Assembly (NCBI GenBank): GCA_003214355.1
Contig: QCLS01000001.1
Span: 62,001 to 126,000, forward strand
DNA length: 64,000 nucleotides
Direction: 5' to 3'
From: Prochlorococcus sp. AG-418-C09
GTDB lineage: Bacteria; Cyanobacteriota; Cyanobacteriia; PCC-6307; Cyanobiaceae
Notes under the pieces: model-generated
What the model was told of the DNA's origin: nothing
Database searches by the model: none
Seen by the model: the letters and a program-made list of their open reading frames with translations, nothing else
Made by a program: the position numbers and the translations under genes
Shown: positions 9,653-19,837 of the stretch, piece by piece
How positions within the stretch are numbered: the stretch's first letter is position 1
Layout of the letters: each line of letters starts with the position of its first letter

Positions 9653-10485
9653 GTATTTCCTATAGGCATTGGTCCTCGTCTATTTTTAGACATTGATTCT
9701 TTAACAAATTCACAAAGCTTTTTAGATGCGAAATCCAACTCACCTAACATTACTTTCTCTAAGGACTTAGAGAGAACATTTTCAGATTTAAAAATAGTAT
9801 TCCAGGTGTCTTGAAGCAGTTTTACATCAAGTTTATTTTTCTCAATCAAACCACTTCTTTTTATACCCACACGATTCAATCCTCTAAGTTTACCTGGGTG
9901 TCCCTCAGCCAAGCAAAAAGGTGGGACATCTTTTGCTACCCGAGTCATCCCACCAACCATTGCTAAATAACCAATGTGTACAAATTGATGAATACCCAAA
10001 CAACCTCCAATAATGGCATAATCATCAATTTTGACGTGTCCAGCTACTTGCACGCTATTCGATAAAACAATACTGTTTCCTAATTCGCAATTATGTCCAA
10101 TATGAGTGTAGGCCATAAGTAAATTATTGCTTCCAATAATTGTTTTTTCTTCTTCTTCAGTAGCTTTGTTAATGGTTACACATTCTCTAAAGGTATTATT
10201 ATCACCAATAATCACTTCTGTAGAAGCTCCTTTGTATTTTAAATCTTGAGGATCAAGACCTATAAAAACTTGCGGGTAAATCTTATTATTTTTACCAATA
10301 GTCGTTTTCCCTTTAATTACAGAATTAGGTCCGACTTTGGTCCCTTGACCAAGAACTACATTTGAGCCAATTATAGCTCCCTGCTCAATTACAACTCCTG
10401 TATGTAATTGAGCGCCTGGTTCTACATATGCGTTTGGATGTATAGAGACTTCGTCTGGACAAGATTTATTGTTTGTATTAATCAT
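9649..10485 (-). CDS. lpxA: UDP-N-acetylglucosamine acyltransferase
   Basis: LpxA adds the first acyl chain to UDP-GlcNAc in lipid A synthesis. The protein starts with left-handed beta-helix hexapeptide repeats (IHPNAYVEPGAQL onward), has the active-site block MAYTHIGHNCELGN with its catalytic His, and ends with the helical domain (GLIEKNKLDVKLL). It is 278 residues, slightly longer than the E. coli enzyme. It starts directly after fabZ and overlaps lpxB. Confidence 0.97.
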   Translation of the reverse strand: MINTNNKSCPDEVSIHPNAYVEPGAQLHTGVVIEQGAIIGSNVVLGQGTKVGPNSVIKGKTTIGKNNKIYPQVFIGLDPQDLKYKGASTEVIIGDNNTFRECVTINKATEEEEKTIIGSNNLLMAYTHIGHNCELGNSIVLSNSVQVAGHVKIDDYAIIGGCLGIHQFVHIGYLAMVGGMTRVAKDVPPFCLAEGHPGKLRGLNRVGIKRSGLIEKNKLDVKLLQDTWNTIFKSENVLSKSLEKVMLGELDFASKKLCEFVKESMSKNRRGPMPIGNT

Positions 10486-10486
10486 C

Positions 10487-10945
10487 TTAATCTACTAATG
10501 AAAATAGCAATTCACCGGAGCAAACAAGCTTGCCATCAACATGGGCTTCACCAATTACTTTCCCAAATCTTTTCCTCTTTATACTAATTAACTCACAAGT
10601 TATGACTAATTGATCACCGGGCACTACTGGTTTCCTGAATTTAACATTATTTATTCCTGCAAATACAAATAGACCTTTTGGCAAGTCAGGCATTTGTGCA
10701 ACTATCAATCCACCAACTTGGGCCATTGATTCAACTATCAAAACTCCTGGCATTAATGGTCTACTAGGAAAATGTCCTTGAAATTGAGGCTCATTAATAG
10801 TTATGTTTTTTATTGCTACAGCCTTTTCTCCCGGCACATGCTCTATAACTTTATCTACCAGTGCGAAAGGATATCTATGAGGTAAAAGCCCTAAAATATC
10901 TTCTGAGGAAAGTTGTTCGGCATTAATAGGATTTTGTTTGTCCAA
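10487..10945 (-). CDS. fabZ: (3R)-hydroxyacyl-ACP dehydratase
   Basis: FabZ dehydrates 3-hydroxyacyl-ACP in fatty acid elongation, competing with LpxA for hydroxymyristoyl-ACP. The hot-dog fold signature is clear, with the catalytic His23 ([10 protein letters not shown]) and Glu72 ([15 protein letters not shown]). At 152 residues it is complete. Its place between lpxC and lpxA is a widely conserved arrangement. Confidence 0.97.
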   Translation of the reverse strand: MDKQNPINAEQLSSEDILGLLPHRYPFALVDKVIEHVPGEKAVAIKNITINEPQFQGHFPSRPLMPGVLIVESMAQVGGLIVAQMPDLPKGLFVFAGINNVKFRKPVVPGDQLVITCELISIKRKRFGKVIGEAHVDGKLVCSGELLFSLVD

Positions 10946-10961
10946 AACTTTATACGTAAAA

Positions 10962-11798
10962 TTAATTGTTTAGAGATGAGGCTAATAATGCATTTAAAGA
11001 ATGTGATCCTTTATAAACAATAATTTGCGCCTTAGGTAACCCTACCAAAGCAAGGTCTCCAATTAAGTCTAGAATCTTATGTCTTATTGGTTCATCATCA
11101 AATCTCAATGGTGGATTAACCCAGCTATCACCATCACAAACCAGTGCATTTTCTAAGCTTCCACCTTTAATCAGGCCTATTTCACTTAATTCCTGAAATT
11201 GATCCTTGAAGCCAAATGTTCTTGCAGGGGCAATATTTTCTACAAAACTTTTAGGGCTCAAGTCGATAATAAATGTTTGATTGCCAATTGCTTCGTAATC
11301 AAAGTCAATAGTTGATATTATCTTTAGTTGACTATGAGGAGTAATTGCAATTATAGAATTTCCCTTATTAAAGATGACTGGGGAACTAATTTCGAACATA
11401 TAATTCTTAGGCTTCAGAACCTTCTTAATGCCTACCTCTTCAAAAGCTCGCACCCACTGAATTGCAGATCCATCCAAAAGCGGTATTTCTTTACCATCAA
11501 CCTCAATATGAATATAACTCAATCCACAACCAGCTAGAGATGACAACAAATGTTCAATAGTATATAAATTTCTATTGCCTAACTTAACTGCAGTACATAG
11601 CATCGAAGTGCCAATTAAACTTTGATCTAACTTATAAATTTTCTTTGGCCTATCCGAAAAAGAAACGAAATATCCCTCCTCTTGATAGGGAGATATTACT
11701 GCCTTTGTTTTCTCTCCACTATGCAATCCTATCCCCTCTCTGGTGATTGGAGAACGCAATGTAAAACATGAATCGTAGTTAGAAGGCCAAGCAAACAC
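10962..11798 (-). CDS. lpxC: UDP-3-O-acyl-N-acetylglucosamine deacetylase
   Basis: LpxC is the zinc deacetylase that performs the committed step of lipid A synthesis. Recognisable blocks are GIGLHSGEK near the N-terminus, [13 protein letters not shown] with a zinc-ligand His, LDGSAIQW, and [19 protein letters not shown] with the second His/Asp pair. It is 278 residues. The stop of bamA is immediately upstream with no gap, so the two genes share a transcript. Confidence 0.96.
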   Translation of the reverse strand: MFAWPSNYDSCFTLRSPITREGIGLHSGEKTKAVISPYQEEGYFVSFSDRPKKIYKLDQSLIGTSMLCTAVKLGNRNLYTIEHLLSSLAGCGLSYIHIEVDGKEIPLLDGSAIQWVRAFEEVGIKKVLKPKNYMFEISSPVIFNKGNSIIAITPHSQLKIISTIDFDYEAIGNQTFIIDLSPKSFVENIAPARTFGFKDQFQELSEIGLIKGGSLENALVCDGDSWVNPPLRFDDEPIRHKILDLIGDLALVGLPKAQIIVYKGSHSLNALLASSLNN

Positions 11799-13955
11799 TT
11801 AAAATTTCCATCCAACACCTAGTGTATATCTAATTTCGCCACTTAAGTCTTGACTCGCGATATCTAATCTAAGTGGACCAATAGGTGTCTTTACTCCAAT
11901 ACCTAATCCAAGGGAAAAGCCTGAGCCTTCTTTTTCTAGAAGCTGACCTGGCTTACCAGGAACATCAGATTGAGAACCTAAGTCCGTACCTGCATCAGCG
12001 AATAATGATCCTGAAATCATTCTCCAGACAGGAAATCTATATTCAATTGTTGCTTCTAAAAAACTTCTACTTACTGCAAGATCACATGAACTCCAACCTC
12101 TAACTGAAGATGATCCACCCATACAAAATGCCTCGTAAGGAGGAAGTTCACCAATTATAGATCCTGCTTTTAGTTGTATTCCTATTGTTTGGGGGCAACT
12201 ATTGCTATCTGAATCATCCGATTTACAGCCTTCAGTTAAATTAATTAATCTAGTAGGGATAAACCATGAATAGGAAATTCTCATCCTATTAAAAGTTGGA
12301 GAATCATTGCCTAAGGAGATAAATTGTTCAGTCCCAAATCTTAAAACATTTCCAGATGTTGGATTGACGGAGCTATTTAATCTATTACGAGAGGCACTGA
12401 CCAAGAAACTGATTAAGGTATTTTCTGAAGGGCAACTCCCATCAGGAGATGTATACCCTATACATATTATTTCACTTATGTTTGCTCTAGTTGGCTCTCT
12501 TGTAGCAAACGGTCTTTCGTTGCGATCGCTATCCATCATTTTCACTAGCTTAAAATTCATTCCTAATTGAAGTTTCCAAGCTGCATTGCTAAAAGGATCA
12601 CCTCCATTCAAAGGCCTAATAAATGAAAATCCTCCTCCAAAGTTCTCCAAAACTATTGAAGAAAATGTATCACTGCTATTACTAACTTGATCATCTACTG
12701 CATATAAATTACCATTATCTTCACTTTTGAATTCTTGCGGATAGTTTCTACTTAGATAAATGCTTGTCTTAAATGCAGTTCTGTATCGATCTCCTCTAAT
12801 CCAAGGATCTGCAAGTGCGAAATTATACGTAGTTGAATATTGCCCAAAATTTATATTTAAAGTAGAGGACCAGGATCTTCCAAAAGCATTGGATTCCTGT
12901 AAACCTAACTGTGCAAAAATACCTCCAGAATTACTGTATCCTATCCCTCCAGTTAATGACCCAGTCCTTTGTTCACTAATATCAAGTGTAATTATTATTT
13001 GCCCTGGGTTGTTAACATCAGGGGCAAGAGAAACTTTTATATCACTAAATAAAGCAGTTCCATAAAGTCTTTTTATATCATTTTCTAAAGTTATTCTATT
13101 AAAAACAGCTCCTGAAATTGTTTGCAATTCTCTTCGTATCACCCAATCTTTGGTTTTACCACTTCTTATCGTTTCATCAGGGCCAATAAAGCGTAATTCA
13201 ACATTAGAAACGATGCCTTCATCAATTCTTAATTCAACAAGTCCATCACTTGATATTCTCTCTGGACTATTAACCCTTGACAAAGAATATCCTCTTTCCT
13301 CATACCATTGCTTGATTAAATTCATTCTTTCCTGCAATTCATTTAAATTTAAAGTCATTCCATAGTATTCATTAAAAATTTCATTAATGTAATCTTTCGG
13401 AATAACTACGCTCTCTGGATTTATTTGTACTTCTTGTAAAATTGGATTGGGAACAATAATAACGATAAGCTTCACACCTAGAGGACCATCTTCAAATTTA
13501 ATTTGAACCCCAGAGAACCAACCACTTGAATAAATTGAGTTCAAATCCTTTGATACCATATCGTTATTAACAGCTGTTCCTGGTTTTATTAACATCGAAT
13601 CATAAGCTGCTAATTCTAGTTTTCTTCCTTCAGGATGTTCCTCCCAACCCTCAATCACAATTTCCGAAATTAAAACACTCGGATTTTCTTCATCTCCGTC
13701 ATTTTGAGCCAGGTTTAGTTGCTGAAAGCTATTTGAATTAGTAGTTTTAAAGCTAGATTCTTCAATATCAATTAGATCTTCAAGTTGAGGATTATTGATA
13801 ATTAAACTATTTTCTTCCCGATCATTATTAGATGCAAGTGCATATCTAGCACTTAGCTCTCCATTATTAGAGACAAAAATCAAGGAAATGAAACCTAAAC
13901 TTGTAAATAATCTTTTAACTCTAATTTGTTGATTTTTCATAATGATTTCTATCAA
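11799..13955 (-). CDS. bamA: Outer-membrane assembly factor BamA/Omp85
   Basis: This Omp85-family protein inserts beta-barrel proteins into the outer membrane and is related to chloroplast Toc75. At 718 residues it shows an N-terminal export signal (hydrophobic ISLIFVS stretch), a low-complexity linker, about three POTRA repeats (for example YEERGYSLSRV), and a C-terminal 16-strand barrel containing GGSSSVRGWS and ending in GVGWKF with a terminal Phe. The start may be the internal ATG at 13940 (MKNQQIRVKRL), which gives a more normal signal peptide. It lies between purC and lpxC on the same strand. Confidence 0.95.
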   Translation of the reverse strand: MIEIIMKNQQIRVKRLFTSLGFISLIFVSNNGELSARYALASNNDREENSLIINNPQLEDLIDIEESSFKTTNSNSFQQLNLAQNDGDEENPSVLISEIVIEGWEEHPEGRKLELAAYDSMLIKPGTAVNNDMVSKDLNSIYSSGWFSGVQIKFEDGPLGVKLIVIIVPNPILQEVQINPESVVIPKDYINEIFNEYYGMTLNLNELQERMNLIKQWYEERGYSLSRVNSPERISSDGLVELRIDEGIVSNVELRFIGPDETIRSGKTKDWVIRRELQTISGAVFNRITLENDIKRLYGTALFSDIKVSLAPDVNNPGQIIITLDISEQRTGSLTGGIGYSNSGGIFAQLGLQESNAFGRSWSSTLNINFGQYSTTYNFALADPWIRGDRYRTAFKTSIYLSRNYPQEFKSEDNGNLYAVDDQVSNSSDTFSSIVLENFGGGFSFIRPLNGGDPFSNAAWKLQLGMNFKLVKMMDSDRNERPFATREPTRANISEIICIGYTSPDGSCPSENTLISFLVSASRNRLNSSVNPTSGNVLRFGTEQFISLGNDSPTFNRMRISYSWFIPTRLINLTEGCKSDDSDSNSCPQTIGIQLKAGSIIGELPPYEAFCMGGSSSVRGWSSCDLAVSRSFLEATIEYRFPVWRMISGSLFADAGTDLGSQSDVPGKPGQLLEKEGSGFSLGLGIGVKTPIGPLRLDIASQDLSGEIRYTLGVGWKF

Positions 13956-13973
13956 AATAGATAATAGTGATAT

Positions 13974-14711
13974 TTAGGTTGAGCTATTAAAATGATTAAT
14001 TCTTTTGTTGATTTCACTATATGCATTAATCAAGCCTCCTAAATCATTTCTAAATCTATCTTTATCAAGACTTTTCATTTTAACATTCTTTGCCTTCATA
14101 TCCCACAACCTACAATTATCTGGACTAAATTCATCAGCCAGGACTATTTCTTTATTTTTATTCCATCCAAATTCAAGCTTAAAATCAATTAGATCAAGCT
14201 TAAGATTTAAAAAATACTCTTTTAATAGTTTATTTATCAAGAAAGTGAGATCTTCTAAATATTTTAGTTCTTCAAATTTTAATATCCCCATTAAACTAAT
14301 TCTATCTCTAGTCAATAAAGGATCATTTAAACTATCGTTCTTTAAATAAAAGTCAATCAATGGGTCTTTCAATACTGTTCCTGGCAAAAAAGTAGTTTGC
14401 TTACATATAGATCCATAGGCTGTATTTCTCAGAACAACTTCAATAGGAATAATTTCAATTTTCTGGGCGATTATTGATTTTTCATCTATTCTCTCAAGAA
14501 AATGTGTTGGTATTTTGTTTTCTATTAAATATTTAAAGATACTTGTACTAATAGAACAGTTAAGTATGCCTTTCCCCTCAAATTTTGCTTTTTTAGCTGC
14601 ATTAAATGCCGTTGCATCATCTTTGAATTCAATTATAACTTTATCTAGATCTTCATGAGCAAATATTTTTTTTGCCTTCCCTTCATAAATTAGTTTGCCT
14701 TTTATATTCAT
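13974..14711 (-). CDS. purC: SAICAR synthetase
   Basis: PurC condenses CAIR with aspartate in purine synthesis. The N-terminal GKLIYEGKAKKIF block, the IPIEVVLRN stretch and the LADEFSPDNCRLWD motif identify it. The length of 245 residues is standard for the bacterial enzyme. It heads the minus-strand purC-bamA-lpx block and is divergent from purD, with a 99-base AT-rich region that must hold both promoters. Confidence 0.97.
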   Translation of the reverse strand: MNIKGKLIYEGKAKKIFAHEDLDKVIIEFKDDATAFNAAKKAKFEGKGILNCSISTSIFKYLIENKIPTHFLERIDEKSIIAQKIEIIPIEVVLRNTAYGSICKQTTFLPGTVLKDPLIDFYLKNDSLNDPLLTRDRISLMGILKFEELKYLEDLTFLINKLLKEYFLNLKLDLIDFKLEFGWNKNKEIVLADEFSPDNCRLWDMKAKNVKMKSLDKDRFRNDLGGLINAYSEINKRINHFNSST

Positions 14712-14810
14712 AGAAAAAATTTTTTTAATTAAAAAAACATAGAATATAGTTAGATTAACTATATATTAATCTTTCTCAAAAACAATTCTCAGATTTTCAA
14801 ACCCAAATTC

Positions 14811-16136
14811 ATGAACTTAAATTCAGCTAATAACAAAACACTTGAGAATGTAGCAATTATTGGAAATGGAGGGAGAGAGAACGCCTTAGCCTGGGCCATA
14901 CAAAAAAATGATGCTATACAAAAAGTCTATCTGATTCCTGGTAATGGAGGTTCCTCCTCAATAAATAAATGTAAGACCATTGACCTGGATTATTCAGATA
15001 CAGATACTCTTTTAAATAAATTATCTGAATTAGAAATTGATTTAGTTGTGATAGGATCAGAAATCCCTTTAGGAATGGGCCTAGGAAATATCTTGAGAGA
15101 TAGAAATTTCTTGGTTTTTGGGCCAAATAAAGATGGGGCAAAACTTGAATCCAGTAAGTCATGGGCAAAGAGTTTCATGAGAGATGCAAATATACCAACT
15201 GCTAACTTCTGGAGAGTAACATCCATCGATGATTCTACAAATATAATAAATTCCAACAAGAATCCATTGGTTGTAAAGGCTGATGGACTAGCCTCTGGTA
15301 AGGGAGTATTTATTCCAGAGACAAAAGAAGAAACTGCTGCCATAACGAGAGACATTTTAAAAGGAAGATTTGGAGAGGCAGGCAAAGTTGTGGTACTTGA
15401 AGAAAAAATTAATGGTCCAGAAATTTCAGTATTTGCACTCTGTGACGGAGAAAAATATATTTTGCTTCCTACAGCCCAAGATCACAAACGTGTAGGAGAA
15501 GGAGATAAAGGTTTAAATACTGGCGGAATGGGCGCATACTCTCCAACACCGTTAATCTCAAACAATGAATTAATGGAAATCTGCAAGATAATAGTTGAAC
15601 CAACTATCAAAGAATTAAAGAAAAGAAAAATTAACTACAAAGGAGTTTTATATTTTGGGCTAATGATCACAGATGATGGTCCAAAAGTTATAGAATATAA
15701 TTGTCGTTTTGGTGATCCTGAATGTCAAACAATTATGCCCTTGATGGACAAAGAGTTTGTGAATCTTCTTTATAAATGTGCAATGGGAACTCTTAAAGGC
15801 GATGAAAAGATTTTAAAGAATAACAAATGTAGCGGATGTGTCATAGCAACCTCAAAAGGTTATCCTCTTGATTACGAAATTGGATTTCCAATCAAAATTA
15901 ATGATACTAAATCAAAAGATATGCAAGTTTTTCATTCAGGAACAACTTTAAATAATAATGGTGAATTATTAACCAATGGAGGAAGAGTTCTAAGTGTTGT
16001 TTGTCAGGGAAACAGTTTTGATGAGGCTTTCGAGAAAGCTTATTCAACTATAAATGATATTTCATTTAAAGGGATTTTCTACAGGAAAGACATAGGTCAT
16101 CAAGTAAGAAACATCAAAAAGGAAATAAATAAATAA
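14811..16136 (+). CDS. purD: Phosphoribosylamine-glycine ligase
   Basis: PurD forms GAR from phosphoribosylamine, glycine and ATP. The N-terminal NGGRENALAWA, the ATP-grasp segment (PLVVKADGLASGKGV) and RFGDPECQTIMPL are all present; at 441 residues it is complete. The last codons and the stop lie within an AAAT tandem repeat that also covers the start of the next gene, nblS. Purine synthesis is thereby transcriptionally tied to a sensor kinase. Confidence 0.97.
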   Translation: MNLNSANNKTLENVAIIGNGGRENALAWAIQKNDAIQKVYLIPGNGGSSSINKCKTIDLDYSDTDTLLNKLSELEIDLVVIGSEIPLGMGLGNILRDRNFLVFGPNKDGAKLESSKSWAKSFMRDANIPTANFWRVTSIDDSTNIINSNKNPLVVKADGLASGKGVFIPETKEETAAITRDILKGRFGEAGKVVVLEEKINGPEISVFALCDGEKYILLPTAQDHKRVGEGDKGLNTGGMGAYSPTPLISNNELMEICKIIVEPTIKELKKRKINYKGVLYFGLMITDDGPKVIEYNCRFGDPECQTIMPLMDKEFVNLLYKCAMGTLKGDEKILKNNKCSGCVIATSKGYPLDYEIGFPIKINDTKSKDMQVFHSGTTLNNNGELLTNGGRVLSVVCQGNSFDEAFEKAYSTINDISFKGIFYRKDIGHQVRNIKKEINK

Positions 16137-16150
16137 ATAAATAAATAAAT
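16123..16150 (+). repeat. (AAAT)7 microsatellite across the purD stop and nblS start
   Basis: Seven uninterrupted AAAT units. They include the last purD codons, its TAA stop, the whole purD-nblS spacer and the first bases of the nblS ATG. The only Shine-Dalgarno-like purine block for nblS (AAAGGAAA) lies at the left edge of the array, so repeat number sets the RBS-to-ATG distance. Confidence 0.95.
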
Positions 16151-18224
16151 GGAAAAAAAAGACCAGATCCTCAATAAAGAGAACATCTTTGAAGTAGAGG
16201 AAATAGATAATGACTTAGAAAGTAAATACATGTGGGAAAGAATCATTAAGTGGTGGAGCGGATTTAGTCTCAGAACAAAGTTACTTGCTATTGCAACACT
16301 TGTTGTTAGTTTATTGATGACAGGTATTACCTTCTTTGCTCTTAACAGCATTCAAAGAGATGCAGGAATGAACGATACAAGATATGCGAGAGATCTAGGT
16401 CTATTACTTTCTGGAAATGTTACTGAATTAGTTGCTAATAATCAAAAAAATGAGATATCCAATGTTGCAGAGAAGTTTTGGAGATCAAGTCGAAATTTGC
16501 GCTATATTTTCTTTACTGATGCTGAAGATATTGTTCAACTAGGTATTCCTATAAGTGCCACTCCTTCAAGTTCAAACAACCAGTTTCAACTAACTAGAAA
16601 GCTTAAATTACCTACGGAATTAAAAAAAAGACCTCAATTCCCTTTAGTAAGACAACACTCTACCCCTCAAGGCCAAGTTACTGATGTATTTGTTCCTATG
16701 TTATGGAAAGGAGAATACTTGGGCACACTTGCCTTAGGTGTAACACCCAATAAAAAAGCACTTGCAAGTGCAGCTCTAACAAGAGAAGTAACCGTTGCAG
16801 TTTTCATATCAATATGGGTATTAGTTATTTTGGGTGCAGTCTTTAATGCTCTTACAATTACTAGACCAGTAAGAGAATTAGTTAGAGGTGTTAGAGAGAT
16901 ATCGCAAGGAAATTTCAAATCAAGGGTTTCTTTACCAATGACTGGTGAGTTAGGGGAGTTATTAACTTGTTTCAACAAAATGGCATCTCAATTAGAAAAT
17001 TATGATGAGGCAAATATTGAAGAACTAAAAGCTGCACAGACAAAACAACAATCTCTCATCGCTACAATGGCCGATGGTGCAATATTACTAGACTCTCAGG
17101 GTAAAATTGTACTTACAAATCCTACAGCTAAAAGAATATTTAGATGGGAGGGGAGATATTTAGAAGGTAAAGACTTTTTAAATCAGATACCAGAAATCCT
17201 CTCAAACGATCTGCATACCACTATTGAATCGATATTAAAAAAGGAGAAAGAAACCGATGATATTAGATGTAGCGTAGGAGAGCCTCCCCGTACTTTAAGA
17301 ATCGTTTTACAATCAGTTCTAGATACGAACAAAGTCGAGTTAAAAGGTATTGCAGTAACTGTTCAGGATTTAACAAGGGAAGTAGAACTTAATGCTGCTC
17401 AAAATAGATTTATTAGTAATGTTTCACATGAACTAAGAACGCCCCTATTTAATATCAAAAGCTATGTAGAAACACTCTATGATTTAAAAGACCAATTATC
17501 GAATGAAGAGCAACTTGATTTCTTGAGTATTGCCAATTCAGAAACAGATAGATTAACTAGATTAGTTAATGATGTTCTTGATTTATCTAGGTTAGAGTCA
17601 GGCAAAATCATACAACTTGAATCCATTGATATAAAACCTGCAATAGAGCAAACATTAAGGAATTATAGATTGAATGCCACAGAAAAGAATGTATCTCTGG
17701 CTAAAGACATAGAAGATACAATACCTTTAATTCTGGGTAATTGGGATTTATTACTTCAAGTCTTCGATAATTTATTGGGCAATGGATTGAAGTTTAGTGC
17801 TAAAGGGAGCACATTGATGATTAGAGCTTATACTTGGCCCGATTCATGTCCTGCTTTTCCTCTAAATAATAAGAATCAAAATGCTCCCCAATGTGAATTA
17901 GTTTCCCCGCTACCAAAAGTTAGAATTGAAATTGCAGATACTGGTTCAGGTATTTCTCAGACTGATCAAGAGAAAATATTTGACAGATTTTACAGAGTTG
18001 AAAATGCAGTACATACTGAACAAGGAACTGGTTTAGGTTTATCAATAGTGCGTGGAATAATAGAGAAGCATGGTGCTGAGATCAGGATGGCTAGTGAACT
18101 CGGAACTGGTACTACCTTTTGGTTTGACTTACCTCTAGAACAATCTGATAAAGATGAGATTCTTATCCAGTCAATCAATACAGAAAGTAATACCTCTATA
18201 CCTCAAATAGAAGAATTAATTTAA
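16149..18224 (+). CDS. nblS: NblS/Hik33-type sensor histidine kinase
   Basis: A membrane two-component kinase of the NblS/DspA/Hik33 type, which in cyanobacteria senses high light, nutrient and cold stress and controls hli and photosynthesis genes. In order: an N-terminal helix near residues 43-67, an extracytoplasmic region, a second helix near 215-235, HAMP, a PAS-like domain (near 295-400), the H-box with His427 (NVSHELRTPL), the N-box (FDNLLGNGLKFS), G1 (IADTGSGIS) and G2 (GTGLGLSIV). Length is 691 residues. Its 3' end overlaps that of kaiC by 4 bases, tail to tail. The hli genes in this window are plausible targets. Confidence 0.92.
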   Translation: MEKKDQILNKENIFEVEEIDNDLESKYMWERIIKWWSGFSLRTKLLAIATLVVSLLMTGITFFALNSIQRDAGMNDTRYARDLGLLLSGNVTELVANNQKNEISNVAEKFWRSSRNLRYIFFTDAEDIVQLGIPISATPSSSNNQFQLTRKLKLPTELKKRPQFPLVRQHSTPQGQVTDVFVPMLWKGEYLGTLALGVTPNKKALASAALTREVTVAVFISIWVLVILGAVFNALTITRPVRELVRGVREISQGNFKSRVSLPMTGELGELLTCFNKMASQLENYDEANIEELKAAQTKQQSLIATMADGAILLDSQGKIVLTNPTAKRIFRWEGRYLEGKDFLNQIPEILSNDLHTTIESILKKEKETDDIRCSVGEPPRTLRIVLQSVLDTNKVELKGIAVTVQDLTREVELNAAQNRFISNVSHELRTPLFNIKSYVETLYDLKDQLSNEEQLDFLSIANSETDRLTRLVNDVLDLSRLESGKIIQLESIDIKPAIEQTLRNYRLNATEKNVSLAKDIEDTIPLILGNWDLLLQVFDNLLGNGLKFSAKGSTLMIRAYTWPDSCPAFPLNNKNQNAPQCELVSPLPKVRIEIADTGSGISQTDQEKIFDRFYRVENAVHTEQGTGLGLSIVRGIIEKHGAEIRMASELGTGTTFWFDLPLEQSDKDEILIQSINTESNTSIPQIEELI

Positions 18225-19750
18225 CCCTTTTCAATCCCTTTAAAAACATTTGGGATATTATCATCAGCAATCACTCTATGGGGTGCACCACTAAATATTT
18301 GTTCAAAATTAGAAAAAGAATCTTTTATTTCAGGGCCATCACTTGTGATAATAAATTCTCTTATGCGCTTATCGTGCCATGAGCCTCTCATTTTAAATAC
18401 ATTTAATGCTCGTGCCATTTCACCTTTTATTTCGACATATTGCAATAACAAAATAGTATCAGTAATTGTAGAAATATGAGAATCTGTAATTGAGTGACTT
18501 CCCATAAATTCTTCTGCAGTATTTGTAAAGAATCCGGCAATCTCTTCTTGCTTTGCATAACCAGTAACGCCTATTACAAATTGCCTGAAAGCATTCAAAC
18601 TAACTCCCCTTGCCAGTGCCGAAAGAGAATCAATTGCCATCCTTGATGGCTTAAACTGATTGATTTGTGTTTTTATAATTTGCAAGTGATCTTCTAATCC
18701 AGTTGATTCTGGATACGCGCAAATAATTTTTAGTAAGCCATCCGCTTCCATTTTTTCAAAATCTATTCCCCAACTTGTCGCATTCCTGAGTAATTGTGCC
18801 CTTGATTCTTCATATGCAAAAAGAATTGCTCTCTCTTTATTCTTATAGGCATCTTCAATAAACTTAGAAACAAGCATAGTCTTGCCTGTTCCAGTTGCAC
18901 CAGTTGCCAAAATAATTGAATCTTGGAAATATCCCCCACCACACATTTCATCAAGATCTTTTACTCCTGAACTAATTCTGACATTTGATGATCTTTGAGT
19001 TAATCGCATAGCCCCCAAAGGGAACACACTTATTCCCTCTTCACCCATAGTGAAAGGAAATTCACCTTTCATGTGAACAGTCCCTCTAAGTTTAAGAACT
19101 TCTAAAGTTCTTCGTCTTTTTTCTGATTCGAGGACATTTCTTAACAAGACTACATTGTCAGAAACAAACTCTTCAACTCCATAACGAGCAATTGGTCCAT
19201 AGTCATCTACTCTTTCGGTTGTCATAACTGTAGTTACACCTATTTCTTTCAATCTTGCGATTAATCTAAAGATCTCTCTCCTTACTACATAAATTGCATC
19301 ATATTGTTGGAAAACGGCAGTAATTGAATCAATGGCAACTCTTTTCGCTTTGTATTTCCTAATTGCATAACTTATCCTTTCAATTAACCCTGAAAGATCG
19401 AAATTGCCAGCAACATCTTGACCATCAGGATCAGGAGATGCATCTAGAATAAAAAGTTTATTTTGATCTATAAGTTCCTGTAAATCCCAACCAAAACTAG
19501 CTGCATTTCTAATGATATCTAGAGGAGACTCTTCAAAAGTGACAAAAATACCAGGTTCATCAAAATTAAAGATTCCGTGATGCAAATATTGTAATGAGAA
19601 AACAGTTTTCCCTGTGCCTGATGTACCACTAACTAAAGTACTTCTAGAAGTGGGCAATCCTCCCCTACAGACATCATCAAACCCCTCAATTCCCGTTGGT
19701 AATTTCTGGACTTGCATTTTTGTTGAGCTATTTTGTTTTTTATCTTTCAT
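18221..19750 (-). CDS. kaiC: Circadian clock ATPase KaiC
   Basis: KaiC is the central hexameric clock ATPase, kinase and phosphatase. Two RecA-like domains are visible, each with a Walker A motif (SGTSGTGKT in CI, GATGTGKT in CII) and adjacent catalytic glutamates (FVTFEES, LFAYEES). The CII autophosphorylation pair is conserved as Ser427-Thr428 in SHISTITDT. The length of 509 residues is slightly shorter than the roughly 519 of Synechococcus KaiC. It lies 87 bases downstream of kaiB. No kaiA is present, so phosphorylation probably behaves as an hourglass rather than a self-sustained oscillator, as reported for Prochlorococcus. Confidence 0.97.
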   Translation of the reverse strand: MKDKKQNSSTKMQVQKLPTGIEGFDDVCRGGLPTSRSTLVSGTSGTGKTVFSLQYLHHGIFNFDEPGIFVTFEESPLDIIRNAASFGWDLQELIDQNKLFILDASPDPDGQDVAGNFDLSGLIERISYAIRKYKAKRVAIDSITAVFQQYDAIYVVRREIFRLIARLKEIGVTTVMTTERVDDYGPIARYGVEEFVSDNVVLLRNVLESEKRRRTLEVLKLRGTVHMKGEFPFTMGEEGISVFPLGAMRLTQRSSNVRISSGVKDLDEMCGGGYFQDSIILATGATGTGKTMLVSKFIEDAYKNKERAILFAYEESRAQLLRNATSWGIDFEKMEADGLLKIICAYPESTGLEDHLQIIKTQINQFKPSRMAIDSLSALARGVSLNAFRQFVIGVTGYAKQEEIAGFFTNTAEEFMGSHSITDSHISTITDTILLLQYVEIKGEMARALNVFKMRGSWHDKRIREFIITSDGPEIKDSFSNFEQIFSGAPHRVIADDNIPNVFKGIEKG

Positions 19751-19837
19751 GACTTTCAGAATTAAAAATAACTATACCTACAGTGTTTAAACACTATTAC
19801 TTAATTTATTATATGCAATTTAGCTAGTTTTTATCTT

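Noticed and set aside
14990-15385. 131-codon minus frame inside purD
   Set aside because: Shadow frame; purD motifs are intact on the plus strand.
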